A stretch of 64,000 nucleotides of DNA from Algoriphagus pacificus (GTDB lineage: Bacteria; Bacteroidota; Bacteroidia; Cytophagales; Cyclobacteriaceae): assembly GCF_017254845.1 (NCBI RefSeq), contig NZ_JAFKCU010000001.1, positions 62,001 through 126,000 of the forward strand, written 5' to 3'. Positions 10,624 to 20,247 of the stretch are shown piece by piece. Below the pieces are notes generated by a model that saw only the letters and a list, made by a program, of their open reading frames with translations, made no database searches and was not told where the DNA came from. Made by a program: the position numbers and the translations under genes. The stretch's first letter is position 1. Every line of letters begins with the position of its first letter.

Positions 10624-11229
10624 TTACTTAGAGTAAAGTTCGACAATGAGTTGTTCCTTGACATTCTCTGGAATATCATCTCTGGAAGGTACACTGACGA
10701 ATTTGCCGGACAAGGAAGCGCTATCCCACTCTAACCAGGAATATTTATTAGCACCTCTACCAGCCAAACTATTGGTAATAGCTTCCAAAGATTTTGATCT
10801 CTCTCTTACGGAAACAACATCACCAGGCTTCAATGAATAGGAAGGAATATTTACTACTTCACCGTTTACAAGCACGTGCTTGTGAGAAACCAATTGTCTG
10901 GCACCTCTTCTAGTTGGAGCAATTCCCATTCTATACACGGTGTTATCCAATCTTGCTTCAAGAAGCTGAAGAAGGTTTTCACCTGTAATACCAGATTTTC
11001 TGGAAGCAATATCAAACATCTTAGCGAATTGTCTTTCCAACACTCCGTAGATGTATTTTGCTTTCTGCTTTTCAGCAAGCTGAATAGCGTATTCTGACTG
11101 CTTCTTTCTTCTACCTCTACCATGTTGTCCTGGAGGGTAGTTTTTCTTTTGAAGCGCTTTGCTATGCCCTTCGATAGGCTCGCCAAATTTTCTGGCGATC
11201 TTTGCTTTAGGACCTGTATATCTAGCCAT
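10624..11229 (-). CDS. rpsD: 30S ribosomal protein S4
   Basis: S4 is a primary 16S rRNA-binding protein that starts 30S assembly. The 201-residue protein has a conserved N-terminal region ([18 protein letters not shown]) and an S4 RNA-binding domain (about 93-155; [23 protein letters not shown]). It contains no cysteine at all, so it is the zinc-free form. In some bacteria S4 represses its own operon; no matching RNA structure was identified here. Gene order is rpsM-rpsK-rpsD-rpoA. Confidence 0.98.
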   Translation of the reverse strand: MARYTGPKAKIARKFGEPIEGHSKALQKKNYPPGQHGRGRRKKQSEYAIQLAEKQKAKYIYGVLERQFAKMFDIASRKSGITGENLLQLLEARLDNTVYRMGIAPTRRGARQLVSHKHVLVNGEVVNIPSYSLKPGDVVSVRERSKSLEAITNSLAGRGANKYSWLEWDSASLSGKFVSVPSRDDIPENVKEQLIVELYSK

Positions 11230-11246
11230 TCTTTTACAATTTTAAA

Positions 11247-11645
11247 TTAAACTCTTCTACGCTTAGGAGGACGACATCCATTGTGTGGCATAGGAGTTAC
11301 GTCTGTAATAGTCGTTACATCCAAACCAACATTTTGCAATGTTCTGATCGCTGATTCACGACCAGATCCTGGACCTTTCACAAATACTTCGATCTTTCTC
11401 AAACCTAAGTCATAAGCTACTTGTCCGCAGTTTTGCGCCGCCATCTGTGCAGCGTAAGGAGTATTTTTCTTTGAACCTCTGAATCCCATTTTACCGGCAG
11501 AAGCCCAAGAGATCACTTGACCTGCATTATTGGTAATAGAGATGATGATATTGTTGAAGGAAGCTCTGATGTGAACTTGTCCTACAGCTTCTACCTTAAC
11601 AACTCTTTTTTTACCTTTTGCTTTATCGTTTCTTTTCTGAGCCAT
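11247..11645 (-). CDS. rpsK: 30S ribosomal protein S11
   Basis: S11 lies on the 30S platform next to the mRNA exit path. The 132-residue protein carries the family core ([25 protein letters not shown]) and the invariant C-terminal part [11 protein letters not shown] ... [16 protein letters not shown]. It is positioned between rpsM (14 bases) and rpsD (17 bases) in the alpha-operon order. Confidence 0.98.
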   Translation of the reverse strand: MAQKRNDKAKGKKRVVKVEAVGQVHIRASFNNIIISITNNAGQVISWASAGKMGFRGSKKNTPYAAQMAAQNCGQVAYDLGLRKIEVFVKGPGSGRESAIRTLQNVGLDVTTITDVTPMPHNGCRPPKRRRV

Positions 11646-11659
11646 AATCTAATCAGGTT

Positions 11660-12037
11660 TTATTTAGTTGCTTTTTTCTTGTTGGCAACTGTCTTTCTCT
11701 TACCCTTCCTTGTTCTGGCGTTGTTCTTGGTATGCTGACCACGAACTGGAAGTCCTTTTCTGTGTCTCAAACCTCTGTAACAACCAATATCCATTAGTCG
11801 CTTGATGTTCAATTGGATCTCTGACTTCAGTACACCTTCGGTTCTGAATTCTTCGGCAATAATGTTACGGATTGCGGTTGATTCATCATCATCCCACTCA
11901 CCTGCTTTTTTGTCGAAAGAGATACCGGCTTTGCTCAGGATCGCCTTGGCGGAGCTTCTTCCAATTCCGAAGATATATGTAAGCCCGATTTCGCCACGCT
12001 TATTGTCTGGTATGTCTACACCTGCAATTCTAGCCAT
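11660..12037 (-). CDS. rpsM: 30S ribosomal protein S13
   Basis: S13 is in the head of the small subunit and contacts the large subunit and the P-site tRNA. The 125-residue protein starts [19 protein letters not shown], has the helix-turn region [12 protein letters not shown], and ends in the basic tRNA-contacting tail ([16 protein letters not shown]). It follows rpmJ by four bases. Confidence 0.98.
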   Translation of the reverse strand: MARIAGVDIPDNKRGEIGLTYIFGIGRSSAKAILSKAGISFDKKAGEWDDDESTAIRNIIAEEFRTEGVLKSEIQLNIKRLMDIGCYRGLRHRKGLPVRGQHTKNNARTRKGKRKTVANKKKATK

Positions 12038-12041
12038 AATC

Positions 12042-12158
12042 TTAACCTTGTCTTTGTTTAAACTTAGGATTCTTCTTGTTGATGACGTAAAGTTTTCCGT
12101 TTCTTCTGATCAACTTACAGTCAACACTTCTCTTCTTAATAGATGTCTTTACTTTCAT
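12042..12158 (-). CDS. rpmJ: 50S ribosomal protein L36, zinc-free form
   Basis: This 38-residue gene was read directly between infA and rpsM. The product begins [20 protein letters not shown] and ends [12 protein letters not shown], a clear L36. The usual zinc ligands C-x2-C...C...H are mostly missing: only Cys14 remains, Asn27 stands in the third ligand region, and Phe33 replaces the final His, so zinc is probably not bound. L36 helps stabilise 23S rRNA near the GTPase centre. It begins six bases after infA and ends four bases before rpsM. Confidence 0.96.
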   Translation of the reverse strand: MKVKTSIKKRSVDCKLIRRNGKLYVINKKNPKFKQRQG

Positions 12159-12164
12159 ATCAGT

Positions 12165-12383
12165 TTATTTATAACGATATACAATTCTACCTTTTGATAA
12201 ATCATAGGGAGACAACTCTAATTTTACACGGTCTCCAGGCAAGATTTTGATGTAATTCATTCGCATCTTTCCGGAAATGTGTGCGATCAACTGATGTCCA
12301 TTTTCTAGTTCTACCTTGAACATCGCATTTGACAATGCTTCAATGATAGTCCCGTCTTGCTCTATCGATGTCTGTTTAGCCAT
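12165..12383 (-). CDS. infA: Translation initiation factor IF-1
   Basis: IF-1 occupies the 30S A site during initiation. The 72-residue product is a single OB fold with family motifs [35 protein letters not shown] and [23 protein letters not shown]. The length is exactly the usual 72 residues. It follows map with one base between them and precedes rpmJ, a conserved map-infA-rpmJ order. Confidence 0.98.
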   Translation of the reverse strand: MAKQTSIEQDGTIIEALSNAMFKVELENGHQLIAHISGKMRMNYIKILPGDRVKLELSPYDLSKGRIVYRYK

Positions 12384-12384
12384 A

Positions 12385-13158
12385 TTAGAATTTAAAATTC
12401 TCTTCTATGTATTTATGGGTCGTCAAAACCTCTGTTTTATCTTCAAATATTGCCACTGTATGCTCATAGTGGGCAGAAGGCTTCCGATCCGCGGTACGTA
12501 TCGTCCATCCATCTCTTTCTTGTACAATGTTTCGTGTACCCAGATTCACCATTGGCTCAATTGCAATCACCATTCCTGCTTTCAGCAGGGGACCACTCCC
12601 TTTTTTGCCATAATTGGGAACTTCAGGGGCTTCGTGGAGATTCCTTCCTATTCCATGTCCTACTAGCTCTCGAACTACTGTGTAGCCTTTTGCTTCGACA
12701 TATTTTTGGATCGTATTCCCTACATCTCCCAATCTGTTTCCAAAGACAGCTTGCTCAATTCCCAAGTAAAGTGAATCTCTGGTGGCTTTTAATAATGCAA
12801 TAACAGAAGGGGAAACCTCACCAATGGGGTACGTATAAGCGGAATCGCTATGAAAACCTTGGTGAAAGACTCCACAATCTACTGAGATTATATCGCCATC
12901 TTTCAATTCATATTCGCTGGGAAATCCGTGAACAACAACTTCATTCACAGATATACAGAGTGAAGCAGGAAATCCATTGTAGCCCTTAAAAGAAGGTACT
13001 CCATCATGATCCCTAATAAACTCCTCAGCAATTTTATCTAGAAAAGAGGTCTTTACCCCTTCTTTGACATACTTGGCTACTTCCCCATGGGCTCTGCCAA
13101 GTATATCGGCACTTTCTTTAATTATATGAACTTCTTCTGAAGTCTTATAATGAATCAT
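12385..13158 (-). CDS. map: Type I methionine aminopeptidase
   Basis: MAP removes the N-terminal methionine from new proteins as they leave the ribosome. The 257-residue protein has all metal ligands of the pita-bread fold: Asp94 (SVDCG), Asp105 (FHSDSAY), His168 (VGHGIG), Glu201 (AIEPM) and Glu232 (HYEHTVAI); the catalytic His78 (VVHGFPS) is also present. No N-terminal SH3-like extension is seen, so this is the plain type I form. It is tightly packed between secY (one base) and infA (one base). Confidence 0.97.
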   Translation of the reverse strand: MIHYKTSEEVHIIKESADILGRAHGEVAKYVKEGVKTSFLDKIAEEFIRDHDGVPSFKGYNGFPASLCISVNEVVVHGFPSEYELKDGDIISVDCGVFHQGFHSDSAYTYPIGEVSPSVIALLKATRDSLYLGIEQAVFGNRLGDVGNTIQKYVEAKGYTVVRELVGHGIGRNLHEAPEVPNYGKKGSGPLLKAGMVIAIEPMVNLGTRNIVQERDGWTIRTADRKPSAHYEHTVAIFEDKTEVLTTHKYIEENFKF

Positions 13159-13159
13159 A

Positions 13160-14482
13160 TTAAGCTACTTGGTAATTAGAAGGATTGTTCTTCAGATTAC
13201 CACTTTTCATCATGCCTTCATAATGACGCATCAACAAGTAACTTTCAATTTGTCTCAATGTATCTAAGATTACACCCACCATAATCAAAAGGGATGTACC
13301 TCCATAGAATTGAGCAAACTCACCTCCAACACCTGCGATAATTGCAAGGGCAGGAAGAATAGCTACTGCTGCCAAAAGGATGGATCCTGGCAGAGTAATT
13401 TTGGAAATGATTCCATCAATAAACTCTGAAGTAGGAGCTCCCGGCTTAATGCCCGGAACAAATCCACCATTTCTCTTCATATCTTCTGCGATCTGCTCAG
13501 GATTAACCGTGATAGCCGTATAGAAGAATGTGAAAAGGATAATTAAGACTGCGAAAAGCAAGTTATACTGCCAAGATGTAAAATCACTGAAAGTATTACC
13601 AATGTAATTGGCAATGTCACTTTCAGCTGCCCAAATACCAGAAATCAAAGCTGGAAGAAACATCAAAGACTGAGCAAAGATGATCGGCATAACACCAGAA
13701 GCATTCACCTTGATAGGAATATACTGTCTCTGTCCACCATAAACTTTTCCTCCTACAACTTGCTTGGCATATTGAACAGGAATTCTACGAGTTGCTTCTG
13801 TCAAGGCAATTACCCCAACCACAACAAAGAACAATACCACTGCTTCAATTATCAAAAGCAACATCCCTGAAGTACCTTTCTCAAGTGTTTCCGCGATGAT
13901 AGCACCTGGGAATCTAGAGATGATACCGATCATGATTAGCATTGAAATACCGTTACCGATACCTTTTTCAGTGATTTTTTCACCTAACCACATACAGAAC
14001 ATTGTTCCTGCAGAAAGTAAAACCAAAGAACTAAACATGAAAAGGGTTGTACTAACCATCACAGCTCCAGTTGGTAAGATAGTGGCACTTACGTAACCAA
14101 TACCTTGCGCAATAGTGATCAGGATAGTTAATACTCGAGTGATCTGATTGATTCTTTTTCTCCCAGACTCACCCTCTTTTTGCATTTTTTGAAAATAAGG
14201 TACTCCGACAGTCAACAGCTGCAACACAATGGAGGCAGAAATATATGGCATGATGCCTAATCCGAAAATGGAAGCATTACTAAATGCACCACCTAGGAAT
14301 GTATCTATCAATCCAAAGATGCCCTCTGCTGCGCCTTCACCTAATCTAGATGGATCGACACCAGGAAGAACAACGTAAGAACCCAATCTGAAGATAATTA
14401 GGAACCCGATGGTATTCAGGATCCTAACTCTCAGATCTTCGATAGAGAAAATATTCTTAACCGTCGAAATAAACTTTTTCAT
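13160..14482 (-). CDS. secY: Protein translocase subunit SecY
   Basis: SecY is the pore of the Sec translocon in the inner membrane. The 440-residue protein has the expected ten hydrophobic helices and family motifs such as LGIMPYISASIVLQLL and the MLIMIGIISRFPG segment, plus cytoplasmic loop residues GVMPIIFAQSLM and EQIAEDMKRNGGFVPGIKPG. It lies after rplO, with four bases between, and before map. The partner secE is also in the window, at 38484-38672. Confidence 0.98.
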   Translation of the reverse strand: MKKFISTVKNIFSIEDLRVRILNTIGFLIIFRLGSYVVLPGVDPSRLGEGAAEGIFGLIDTFLGGAFSNASIFGLGIMPYISASIVLQLLTVGVPYFQKMQKEGESGRKRINQITRVLTILITIAQGIGYVSATILPTGAVMVSTTLFMFSSLVLLSAGTMFCMWLGEKITEKGIGNGISMLIMIGIISRFPGAIIAETLEKGTSGMLLLIIEAVVLFFVVVGVIALTEATRRIPVQYAKQVVGGKVYGGQRQYIPIKVNASGVMPIIFAQSLMFLPALISGIWAAESDIANYIGNTFSDFTSWQYNLLFAVLIILFTFFYTAITVNPEQIAEDMKRNGGFVPGIKPGAPTSEFIDGIISKITLPGSILLAAVAILPALAIIAGVGGEFAQFYGGTSLLIMVGVILDTLRQIESYLLMRHYEGMMKSGNLKNNPSNYQVA

Positions 14483-14486
14483 TTAA

Positions 14487-14933
14487 TTAAATCTTGTTTA
14501 CAGAACCACCGTTCTTCTCGATTGCTTCTGAAGCAGAAGATGAGAATTTGTGAGCGGTTACGTCTAATTTGGCCTTCAATTCACCTCCACCAAGGATTTT
14601 GATTTTGTCATTCTTAGAAGCTACTCCATGAGCTACTAGAGCCTCCATGTTGATAGCTGTTAAGTTGAACTCCTCAGCAAGCGCCTGCAAGGTATCCAAA
14701 TTTACTGGTTTGAACTCAACCTTATTCAAGCTTTTGAAGCCAAATTTAGGAACTCTTCTCTGAAGTGGCATCTGACCACCTTCAAATCCAGCCTTAGACT
14801 TATATCCAGATCTAGATTTAGCACCTTTATGACCTCTTGTAGAAGTTCCACCTCTTCCAGAACCAGTACCTCTACCGATTCTTTTACGATTTTTTGTAGA
14901 CCCTTCTGCTGGTTTTAATGTATGCAGTTTCAT
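14487..14933 (-). CDS. rplO: 50S ribosomal protein L15
   Basis: L15 is a late assembly protein of the large subunit whose extended N terminus threads into 23S rRNA. The 148-residue product has the Gly/Arg-rich N-terminal arm ([18 protein letters not shown]), [17 protein letters not shown], and a C-terminal globular part ([19 protein letters not shown]). It follows rpmD and precedes secY as in most bacteria. Confidence 0.98.
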   Translation of the reverse strand: MKLHTLKPAEGSTKNRKRIGRGTGSGRGGTSTRGHKGAKSRSGYKSKAGFEGGQMPLQRRVPKFGFKSLNKVEFKPVNLDTLQALAEEFNLTAINMEALVAHGVASKNDKIKILGGGELKAKLDVTAHKFSSSASEAIEKNGGSVNKI

Positions 14934-14935
14934 AA

Positions 14936-15115
14936 TTAAGCTTCCTCCACTTTTACAAGGTGATTAACTTTATTAACCATACCAGCAATCTGCGGAGTGT
15001 TTTCAACAACAACAGACTTACTGATTCTTCCTAAACCTAAAGCAGTGATTGTAGCTTTTTGGTCCTTCGGACGGTCGATAGTACTTTTAGTTTGTGTGAT
15101 TTTGATCTTTCCCAT
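14936..15115 (-). CDS. rpmD: 50S ribosomal protein L30
   Basis: This 59-residue gene was read directly between rpsE and rplO. It starts at the ATG at 15115 and ends with TAA at 14936-14938. The product begins [20 protein letters not shown] and continues with [22 protein letters not shown] in two adjoining stretches, the standard L30 fold. L30 lies on the large-subunit surface near L5. The gene is absent in some bacterial lineages but present here in its normal place. Confidence 0.96.
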   Translation of the reverse strand: MGKIKITQTKSTIDRPKDQKATITALGLGRISKSVVVENTPQIAGMVNKVNHLVKVEEA

Positions 15116-15120
15116 GATGA

Positions 15121-15639
15121 TTATCCGTTAAAGACTTTTGACATTTTCACACCTCTTTGCTGAGAAACTGCGATAGCATCTCTCAATTGAGTCAAAGCAT
15201 CAATTGTTGCTTTAACCACGTTGTGAGGATTTGATGAACCTTTGGATTTTGCAAGAACGTCAGTAACGCCAGCACTCTCCAAAACAGCACGCATCGCACC
15301 ACCAGCAATAACACCGGTACCTGCTGCAGCTGGTTTGATCAATACAAAACCTCCACCAAACTTACCAATTTGCTCATGAGGAATGGTTCCTTTTAAAACT
15401 GGAACTTTCACCAAGTTTTTCTTAGCATCTTCGATGCCCTTAGTGATCGCGTCAGTTACTTCGTTTGCTTTACCCAAACCGTAACCAACTACACCAGCTC
15501 CATCTCCTACTACAACAATCGCAGAAAAAGAGAATCTTCTACCACCTTTCACCACTTTGGCTACTCTGTTAATAGCAACTACTTTTTCTTTAAGTTCTGT
15601 ATCTGTAGCCCTGATAGGCTTTTTTCTTAGTTGAGACAT
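15121..15639 (-). CDS. rpsE: 30S ribosomal protein S5
   Basis: S5 helps keep decoding accurate and lines the mRNA entry channel. The 172-residue protein contains the N-terminal dsRBD-like S5 domain ([21 protein letters not shown]) and the C-terminal domain with [20 protein letters not shown] and [15 protein letters not shown]. It follows rplR by six bases and precedes rpmD by five. Confidence 0.98.
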   Translation of the reverse strand: MSQLRKKPIRATDTELKEKVVAINRVAKVVKGGRRFSFSAIVVVGDGAGVVGYGLGKANEVTDAITKGIEDAKKNLVKVPVLKGTIPHEQIGKFGGGFVLIKPAAAGTGVIAGGAMRAVLESAGVTDVLAKSKGSSNPHNVVKATIDALTQLRDAIAVSQQRGVKMSKVFNG

Positions 15640-15645
15640 AGTTGA

Positions 15646-15996
15646 TTAAAATTTAAGGCCTCCTTCTCTGGCACCATCTGCCAAAGCTTTCACTTTACCA
15701 TGGTACAAGTAGCCGTTTCTATCGAATACTACTTCGCTTACACCGTTTGCTACAGCTCTTTCTGCAAGTTTCTTACCTACTTCAGTTGCAATTGCGATGT
15801 TGGTGTTAGCTTTCGCTCCCAATTCTTTGGAAGATGCTTGTGCCAATGTCTGACCTTTAAGATCATCGATAAGCTGAGCATACATGCCAGTATTACTTTT
15901 GAAAACTGACAAACGAGGTCTGGAATCAGTACCAGAAATCTTTCTTCTGATACCCTGCTTGATTCTAAGTCTTCTGGAATTCTTATTAAATGCCAT
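15646..15996 (-). CDS. rplR: 50S ribosomal protein L18
   Basis: L18 binds 5S rRNA in the central protuberance, together with L5. The 116-residue product has the typical basic N terminus ([16 protein letters not shown]), [20 protein letters not shown], and the C-terminal motif [26 protein letters not shown] read in two parts. It lies between rplF and rpsE, six bases from each. Confidence 0.97.
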   Translation of the reverse strand: MAFNKNSRRLRIKQGIRRKISGTDSRPRLSVFKSNTGMYAQLIDDLKGQTLAQASSKELGAKANTNIAIATEVGKKLAERAVANGVSEVVFDRNGYLYHGKVKALADGAREGGLKF

Positions 15997-16002
15997 AACC
16001 TA

Positions 16003-16560
16003 TTATTTTTTACCGGCAGTTTTACCAGCCTTACGTCTAACTTGTTCACCCACGAAGCGCACACCTTTACCTTTGTAAGGTTCAACTTTACGAAGACCTT
16101 TGATTTTGGCAGCTACTTGTCCGATCAATTCTTTGTCAATTGCCTCTAAAGTAATGATCGGGTTCTTACCTTTAGGAGTTTCTGTCTTTACAGCCACCTC
16201 AGATGGCAATGCAAAGAAGATACTATGAGAATAACCAAGGGAAAGTTCAAGAACTTGACCTTGATTCGTAGCCTTGTAACCTACACCAACAAGCTCCAAG
16301 TCTTTCTTGTAACCTTCAGAAACACCAATAACCATATTGTTAAGTAGTGATCTGTAAAGTCCATGCATAGACTTGTGTCTTTTGGAATCGGTAGGTCTGG
16401 AAACGACAATTTCATTGCCCTCCACTTTTACCTCAATATCGGGATTCACATCCTGAGTGAGTGTACCTTTTGGACCTTTAACAGTGACCAGCCCGTGAGC
16501 TGACACGTCTACAGTAACACCGCCAGGTAGATTTATTGGTTTTTTACCTATTCTAGACAT
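16003..16560 (-). CDS. rplF: 50S ribosomal protein L6
   Basis: L6 sits near the sarcin-ricin loop and the factor-binding site. The 185-residue protein shows the two repeated L6 domains: MSRIGKKPINLPGGVTVDV and VKGPKGTLTQ in the first, and the second with VGVGYKATNQG, IDKELIGQVAAKIKGLRKVE and YKGKGVRFVGEQVRRKAGKT. It is ten bases downstream of rpsH. Confidence 0.98.
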   Translation of the reverse strand: MSRIGKKPINLPGGVTVDVSAHGLVTVKGPKGTLTQDVNPDIEVKVEGNEIVVSRPTDSKRHKSMHGLYRSLLNNMVIGVSEGYKKDLELVGVGYKATNQGQVLELSLGYSHSIFFALPSEVAVKTETPKGKNPIITLEAIDKELIGQVAAKIKGLRKVEPYKGKGVRFVGEQVRRKAGKTAGKK

Positions 16561-16569
16561 GATAGTAAA

Positions 16570-16965
16570 TTAATATACGTAGCAAAGTACTTCGCCCCCA
16601 ACGCCTTCAACGCGGGCTTCTTTGTCAGTCATTACACCTTTAGAGGTGGAAATAATGGCGATACCTAGGCCATTGATTACTCTTGGAAGAGAATCATGCT
16701 TTGCATATTTTCTCAAACCTGGAGTACTTACTCTTGTAAGATTTACAATCGCGTTTTGCTTTGTTGTAGGATTGAATTTCAAAGCGATTTTAATAGTACC
16801 CTGAGGACCATTGTCTTCGAACTTGTAATTCTGGATATATCCTTTGTCGTGCAATACTTTTGTAATCTCCTTCTTAATGTTAGAAGCAGGTATCTCTACG
16901 ATTCGGTGAGATGCTTTAATCGCATTTCTCAACCTTGTCAGATAATCAGCTATTGGATCAGTCAT
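16570..16965 (-). CDS. rpsH: 30S ribosomal protein S8
   Basis: S8 binds helix 21 of 16S rRNA; in E. coli it also represses the spc operon. The 131-residue protein starts MTDPIADYLTRLRNAIKASH and ends with GVGGEVLCYVY, a normal S8 C terminus. The gap to upstream rpsN (82 bases) is larger than the neighbouring gaps and holds a TAACTTTG promoter-like box, so rpsH and the genes after it may have a second promoter. Confidence 0.98.
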   Translation of the reverse strand: MTDPIADYLTRLRNAIKASHRIVEIPASNIKKEITKVLHDKGYIQNYKFEDNGPQGTIKIALKFNPTTKQNAIVNLTRVSTPGLRKYAKHDSLPRVINGLGIAIISTSKGVMTDKEARVEGVGGEVLCYVY

Positions 16966-17002
16966 GATATTTATAAGTCTAGCTCCACCCTATTTGGGCG
17001 TG

Positions 17003-17010
17003 CAAAGTTA
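17003..17010 (-). promoter_or_regulatory. Candidate internal promoter box before rpsH
   Basis: TAACTTTG followed by CA on the minus strand matches the Bacteroidota -7 consensus and is the same core as the rplC promoter. No TTTG lies at the standard -33 distance, only a T-rich stretch. It falls in the unusually long rpsN-rpsH gap. Confidence 0.4.
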
Positions 17011-17047
17011 CGAATTGATTTTTAGAATAAAAACTACTGTCGTTATT

Positions 17048-17317
17048 TTACCAGCTGGACTTAGTCACTCCAGGGATTTTGCCTGAAGAGGCCATTTCTC
17101 TGAAGGTTACCCTGTTGATACCGAATTTTCTCATGTAGCCTTTTGGACGACCAGTAAGTTTACATCTGTTGTGAAGTCTTACCGGTGAAGCGTTCTTTGG
17201 CAATTTGTCAAGTGCTTCATAATCGCCAGCTGCTTTCAGCTCAGCTCTTTTTTTAGCATACTTGGCTACCAGACGTTCTCTTTTTCTCTCACGAGCTTTG
17301 ATGGACTCTTTTGCCAT
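17048..17317 (-). CDS. rpsN: 30S ribosomal protein S14, zinc-free form
   Basis: S14 is in the 30S head. The 89-residue length and a single cysteine (in [12 protein letters not shown]) mark the long, zinc-independent form, not the 61-residue form with a CxxC...CxxC site. The start [16 protein letters not shown] and the end [11 protein letters not shown] are standard. It follows rplE by two bases. Confidence 0.97.
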   Translation of the reverse strand: MAKESIKARERKRERLVAKYAKKRAELKAAGDYEALDKLPKNASPVRLHNRCKLTGRPKGYMRKFGINRVTFREMASSGKIPGVTKSSW

Positions 17318-17319
17318 GA

Positions 17320-17880
17320 CTATTCTTCTTTATTTTTGTTAACGAACGGCATTCCGAAAGCCTTCAACAACGCGTGGCTTTCCTCATCTGTTTTGGCAGA
17401 AGTCACAAATGTGATATCCATACCAGAGATTCTGTTCACCTTTTCGATGCTGATCTCAGGGAAGATAATTTGCTCAGTAACACCCAAAGTGTAGTTACCT
17501 CTTCCGTCAAATCCTTTATCAGAGATTCCTTTGAAGTCTCTTACACGTGGAAGAGCTACAGTCATCAATCTGTCAAGGAATTCATACATTTTCTGACCTC
17601 TCAAAGTAACTTTAGCTCCGATAGGCATACCCTCTCTTAACTTAAAGTTAGATACAGAAGTCTTAGCTTTGGTAGATACTGCTCTCTGACCAGTGATCAA
17701 AGTAAGTTCTTCAACTCCCTGATCTACCAATTTCTTGTCTGCTACTGCTGCACCAATACCTTTGTTTAGAACAATTTTGGTAAGCTTAGGCACTTGCATT
17801 ACAGAAGAATATTGGAATTTCTCCTTCAAAGCAGGGACGATATCGTCCACATATTTTTGTTTGATTCTTGGATTAGCCAT
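17320..17880 (-). CDS. rplE: 50S ribosomal protein L5
   Basis: L5 binds 5S rRNA and contacts the P-site tRNA through its loop. The 186-residue product has the N-terminal segment [15 protein letters not shown], the central [17 protein letters not shown] and the C-terminal [20 protein letters not shown]. Its start overlaps the end of rplX by eight bases. Confidence 0.98.
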   Translation of the reverse strand: MANPRIKQKYVDDIVPALKEKFQYSSVMQVPKLTKIVLNKGIGAAVADKKLVDQGVEELTLITGQRAVSTKAKTSVSNFKLREGMPIGAKVTLRGQKMYEFLDRLMTVALPRVRDFKGISDKGFDGRGNYTLGVTEQIIFPEISIEKVNRISGMDITFVTSAKTDEESHALLKAFGMPFVNKNKEE

Positions 17881-18217
17881 TGATCACCTCCCCAGTTTTC
17901 TTAGAGTATCTCACAAGTTTACCATTTTCACCTGCCTTACGACCTGTTCTGGTAGCTTCACCAGTTTTAGGATCTACAAGCATCAGGTTACTGATGTGCA
18001 AAGCAGCTTCTTTCTTTTCGATTCCACCTTGTGGTTTAGCAGCAGTTGGCTTCACGTGTTTGGTAATCATATTGATTCCTTCTACGAAAGCTCTTCTTTT
18101 TGCTGTATCTACAGAAAGTACTTTGCCTGTTTTGCCTTTGTCATCCCCAGAGATCACCTTTACAGTGTCACCGGTTTTGATATGCAGCTTAGGCTGCTTA
18201 TTGAATTTTCTTTCCAT
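17873..18217 (-). CDS. rplX: 50S ribosomal protein L24
   Basis: L24 is an assembly initiator of the large subunit near the exit tunnel. The 114-residue protein starts with a short extension, then the KOW motif ([20 protein letters not shown]), and [14 protein letters not shown]. The stop codon lies within the start of rplE (eight-base overlap), consistent with translational coupling. Confidence 0.97.
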   Translation of the reverse strand: MERKFNKQPKLHIKTGDTVKVISGDDKGKTGKVLSVDTAKRRAFVEGINMITKHVKPTAAKPQGGIEKKEAALHISNLMLVDPKTGEATRTGRKAGENGKLVRYSKKTGEVING

Positions 18218-18219
18218 GA

Positions 18220-18588
18220 TTACAATACTTCAGGGGCCAAAGAAACGATTTTCATAAACTGCTTCTCTCTCAATTCTCTAGCGACTGGGCCGAAGATACG
18301 AGTGCCTCTAGGCTCATCATTGTTATTCAACAATACTGCAGCGTTGTCCTCAAATCGGATATATGAACCGTCTTTTCTTCTAATTTCTTTTCTGGTTCGT
18401 ACGATAACCGCTCTTGAAACGGTACCTTTTTTCATGTTGCTGGAAGATAGGGCAGACTTTACAGTCACGACTACTTTGTCACCAATAGAAGCATAACGCT
18501 TCTTGGTTCCTCCCAATACACGGATCACCAATACCTCTTTGGCACCGGAGTTGTCCGCCACACTTAGTCTGGATTCTTGTTGTATCAT
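18220..18588 (-). CDS. rplN: 50S ribosomal protein L14
   Basis: L14 is at the subunit interface and forms a bridge to 16S rRNA. The 122-residue length is the usual one. The N terminus [19 protein letters not shown] and the C-terminal [20 protein letters not shown] are nearly the textbook consensus. It is two bases from both rpsQ and rplX. Confidence 0.98.
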   Translation of the reverse strand: MIQQESRLSVADNSGAKEVLVIRVLGGTKKRYASIGDKVVVTVKSALSSSNMKKGTVSRAVIVRTRKEIRRKDGSYIRFEDNAAVLLNNNDEPRGTRIFGPVARELREKQFMKIVSLAPEVL

Positions 18589-18590
18589 GA

Positions 18591-18854
18591 TTATTTAGCC
18601 CTTTCAATAATTTCAACTACTCTCCAACGTTTGTTCTTACTCAGCGGACGAGTTTCACTGATTTTCACGAGGTCACCTGGGTTACACTCGTTTTTCTCGT
18701 CATGAGCCATAAATTTGGTTGTTTTAGCAACAAATTTACCGTACATGGCATGCTTTACGCGACGCTCAACTGCAACGGTAATGGACTTGTCCATTTTGTT
18801 ACTTACCACTTTACCAACTCTTTCTTTTCGAAGATTTCTCTCAATCGTAGCCAT
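18591..18854 (-). CDS. rpsQ: 30S ribosomal protein S17
   Basis: S17 is an OB-fold protein that binds the 5' domain of 16S rRNA early in assembly. The 87-residue product has [20 protein letters not shown], the middle [19 protein letters not shown] and the motif [20 protein letters not shown]. It follows rpmC by 19 bases. Confidence 0.97.
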   Translation of the reverse strand: MATIERNLRKERVGKVVSNKMDKSITVAVERRVKHAMYGKFVAKTTKFMAHDEKNECNPGDLVKISETRPLSKNKRWRVVEIIERAK

Positions 18855-18873
18855 TTTCTTTTCTGTTAGCTAG

Positions 18874-19056
18874 TTATTTGGCAGCCAATGCAGTCTTCAA
18901 TCTTGCGATCAGACGCTTGGTCTCGCGGATTCTATTAGGATTCTCTATAGGAGATATCGTATGCGCAAACTTAAGTTTGGTTAGATTCCCCTGCTCAGCG
19001 ACAATTCGCTCGGCGATTTCATTAGCAGCAAGTGCTTGGATCTCAGTATTTTTCAT
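18874..19056 (-). CDS. rpmC: 50S ribosomal protein L29
   Basis: L29 lies at the tunnel exit and is part of the docking site for trigger factor and SRP. The 60-residue two-helix protein has the motif LTKLKFAHTISPIENPNRIR, with a C-terminal KRLIARLKTAL. It is six bases after rplP, in the normal rplP-rpmC-rpsQ order. Confidence 0.96.
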   Translation of the reverse strand: MKNTEIQALAANEIAERIVAEQGNLTKLKFAHTISPIENPNRIRETKRLIARLKTALAAK

Positions 19057-19062
19057 AGTCTT

Positions 19063-19482
19063 CTATTCTACGTAATCTCTACGAACGATGAAATTTGTAC
19101 TTACTGGAAGCTTTTGTTGAGCTAATCTCAATGCCTCTTTAGCAGTCTCCAGGCTCACGCCTGTAGCTTCGAAAAGGATCGTTCCTGGTTTGATAACAGC
19201 TACCCAATATTCTGGAGCACCTTTACCCTTACCCATACGAACCTCTGCGGGCTTTTTGGTTATAGGTTTGTCAGGAAAAATCCTGATCCAAACTTGACCT
19301 TCTCTTTTCATGGCTCTTGTCATCGCGATACGAGCTGCCTCGATCTGACGAGAAGTAATCCATCCTGCCTCCAGGGATTTGATGCCAAAGTTGCCAAAAG
19401 AAAGCGTGTGCCCTCTTTGTGCAATGCCTTTGACACGGCCCTTTTGCATTTTCCTATATTTAGTTCTTTTTGGCTGTAACAT
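19063..19482 (-). CDS. rplP: 50S ribosomal protein L16
   Basis: L16 helps position tRNA in the A site of the large subunit. The 139-residue protein starts [19 protein letters not shown] and has the [19 protein letters not shown] helix, the [17 protein letters not shown] loop and the conserved C-terminal [18 protein letters not shown]. The arginine in the loop hydroxylated by YcfD-type oxygenases in other bacteria cannot be judged from sequence alone. Confidence 0.98.
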   Translation of the reverse strand: MLQPKRTKYRKMQKGRVKGIAQRGHTLSFGNFGIKSLEAGWITSRQIEAARIAMTRAMKREGQVWIRIFPDKPITKKPAEVRMGKGKGAPEYWVAVIKPGTILFEATGVSLETAKEALRLAQQKLPVSTNFIVRRDYVE

Positions 19483-19506
19483 GAGTTCTCACTTAGTCGG
19501 TGAAAA

Positions 19507-20238
19507 TTAGTTATTTCTTTTTCTGCGTCTTGGACCGTCGTTTCTCTTAGGGCCTGCATTACGTCCGCCTTTTGGCTCGTTTGCAGCTCCTTGATTCGGA
19601 GAAAGGTCTCTTTTTCCGTACACTTCACCTTTGAAGATCCATACTTTGATTCCGATGATTCCGTACACTGTTAGTGCTTCAGAAAGTGCGTAATCAATGT
19701 CTGCTCTCAATGTGTGAAGAGGAATTCTTCCTTCTTTGTACATTTCGGATCTTGCCATCTCGGCTCCACCCAGACGACCAGAAAGTTTTACTTTGATTCC
19801 TTCTGCTCCCACTCTCATGGATGCTGCAATGGCTTGTTTCATTGCTCTTCTGAAGGAAATTCTAGCTTGAAGTTGCTGAGCGATAGATTCACCTACCAAT
19901 TTCGCGTCCAATTCAGGTCGCTTGATCTCAAAGATATTGATTTGGATATCTTTGCTGGTGATCTTCTTAAGTTCTTCTTTCAGCTTGTCTACTTCGGCTC
20001 CACCTTTACCAATTACAACACCTGGTCTGGCAGTATGAATGGTAAGAGTGATTCTCTTAAGCGTACGCTCAATGATCACCTTAGCAATCCCACCTTTAGG
20101 AATTCTGGCAAGGACGTACTTACGGATTTGCTGATCTTCGTATAGTTTTTCAGCGAAGTCTTTCCCACCATACCAGTTGGAATCCCAGCCTTTGACTACA
20201 CCAAGTCTAAATCCTATTGGGTTGATCTTTTGTCCCAT
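19507..20238 (-). CDS. rpsC: 30S ribosomal protein S3 with basic C-terminal tail
   Basis: S3 lines the mRNA entry tunnel of the 30S head. The 243-residue protein has an N-terminal KH domain (GxxG loop in [16 protein letters not shown]) and a C-terminal S3 domain ([21 protein letters not shown], with [20 protein letters not shown]). The last 30 or so residues form a low-complexity Gly/Asn/Arg/Lys tail absent from the shortest homologues. It lies between rplV and rplP. Confidence 0.98.
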   Translation of the reverse strand: MGQKINPIGFRLGVVKGWDSNWYGGKDFAEKLYEDQQIRKYVLARIPKGGIAKVIIERTLKRITLTIHTARPGVVIGKGGAEVDKLKEELKKITSKDIQINIFEIKRPELDAKLVGESIAQQLQARISFRRAMKQAIAASMRVGAEGIKVKLSGRLGGAEMARSEMYKEGRIPLHTLRADIDYALSEALTVYGIIGIKVWIFKGEVYGKRDLSPNQGAANEPKGGRNAGPKRNDGPRRRKRNN

Positions 20239-20247
20239 AGTCTGTTC

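Noticed and set aside
12316-12803. Plus-strand open frames over infA and map
   Set aside because: They are reverse-strand shadows of well-supported genes.
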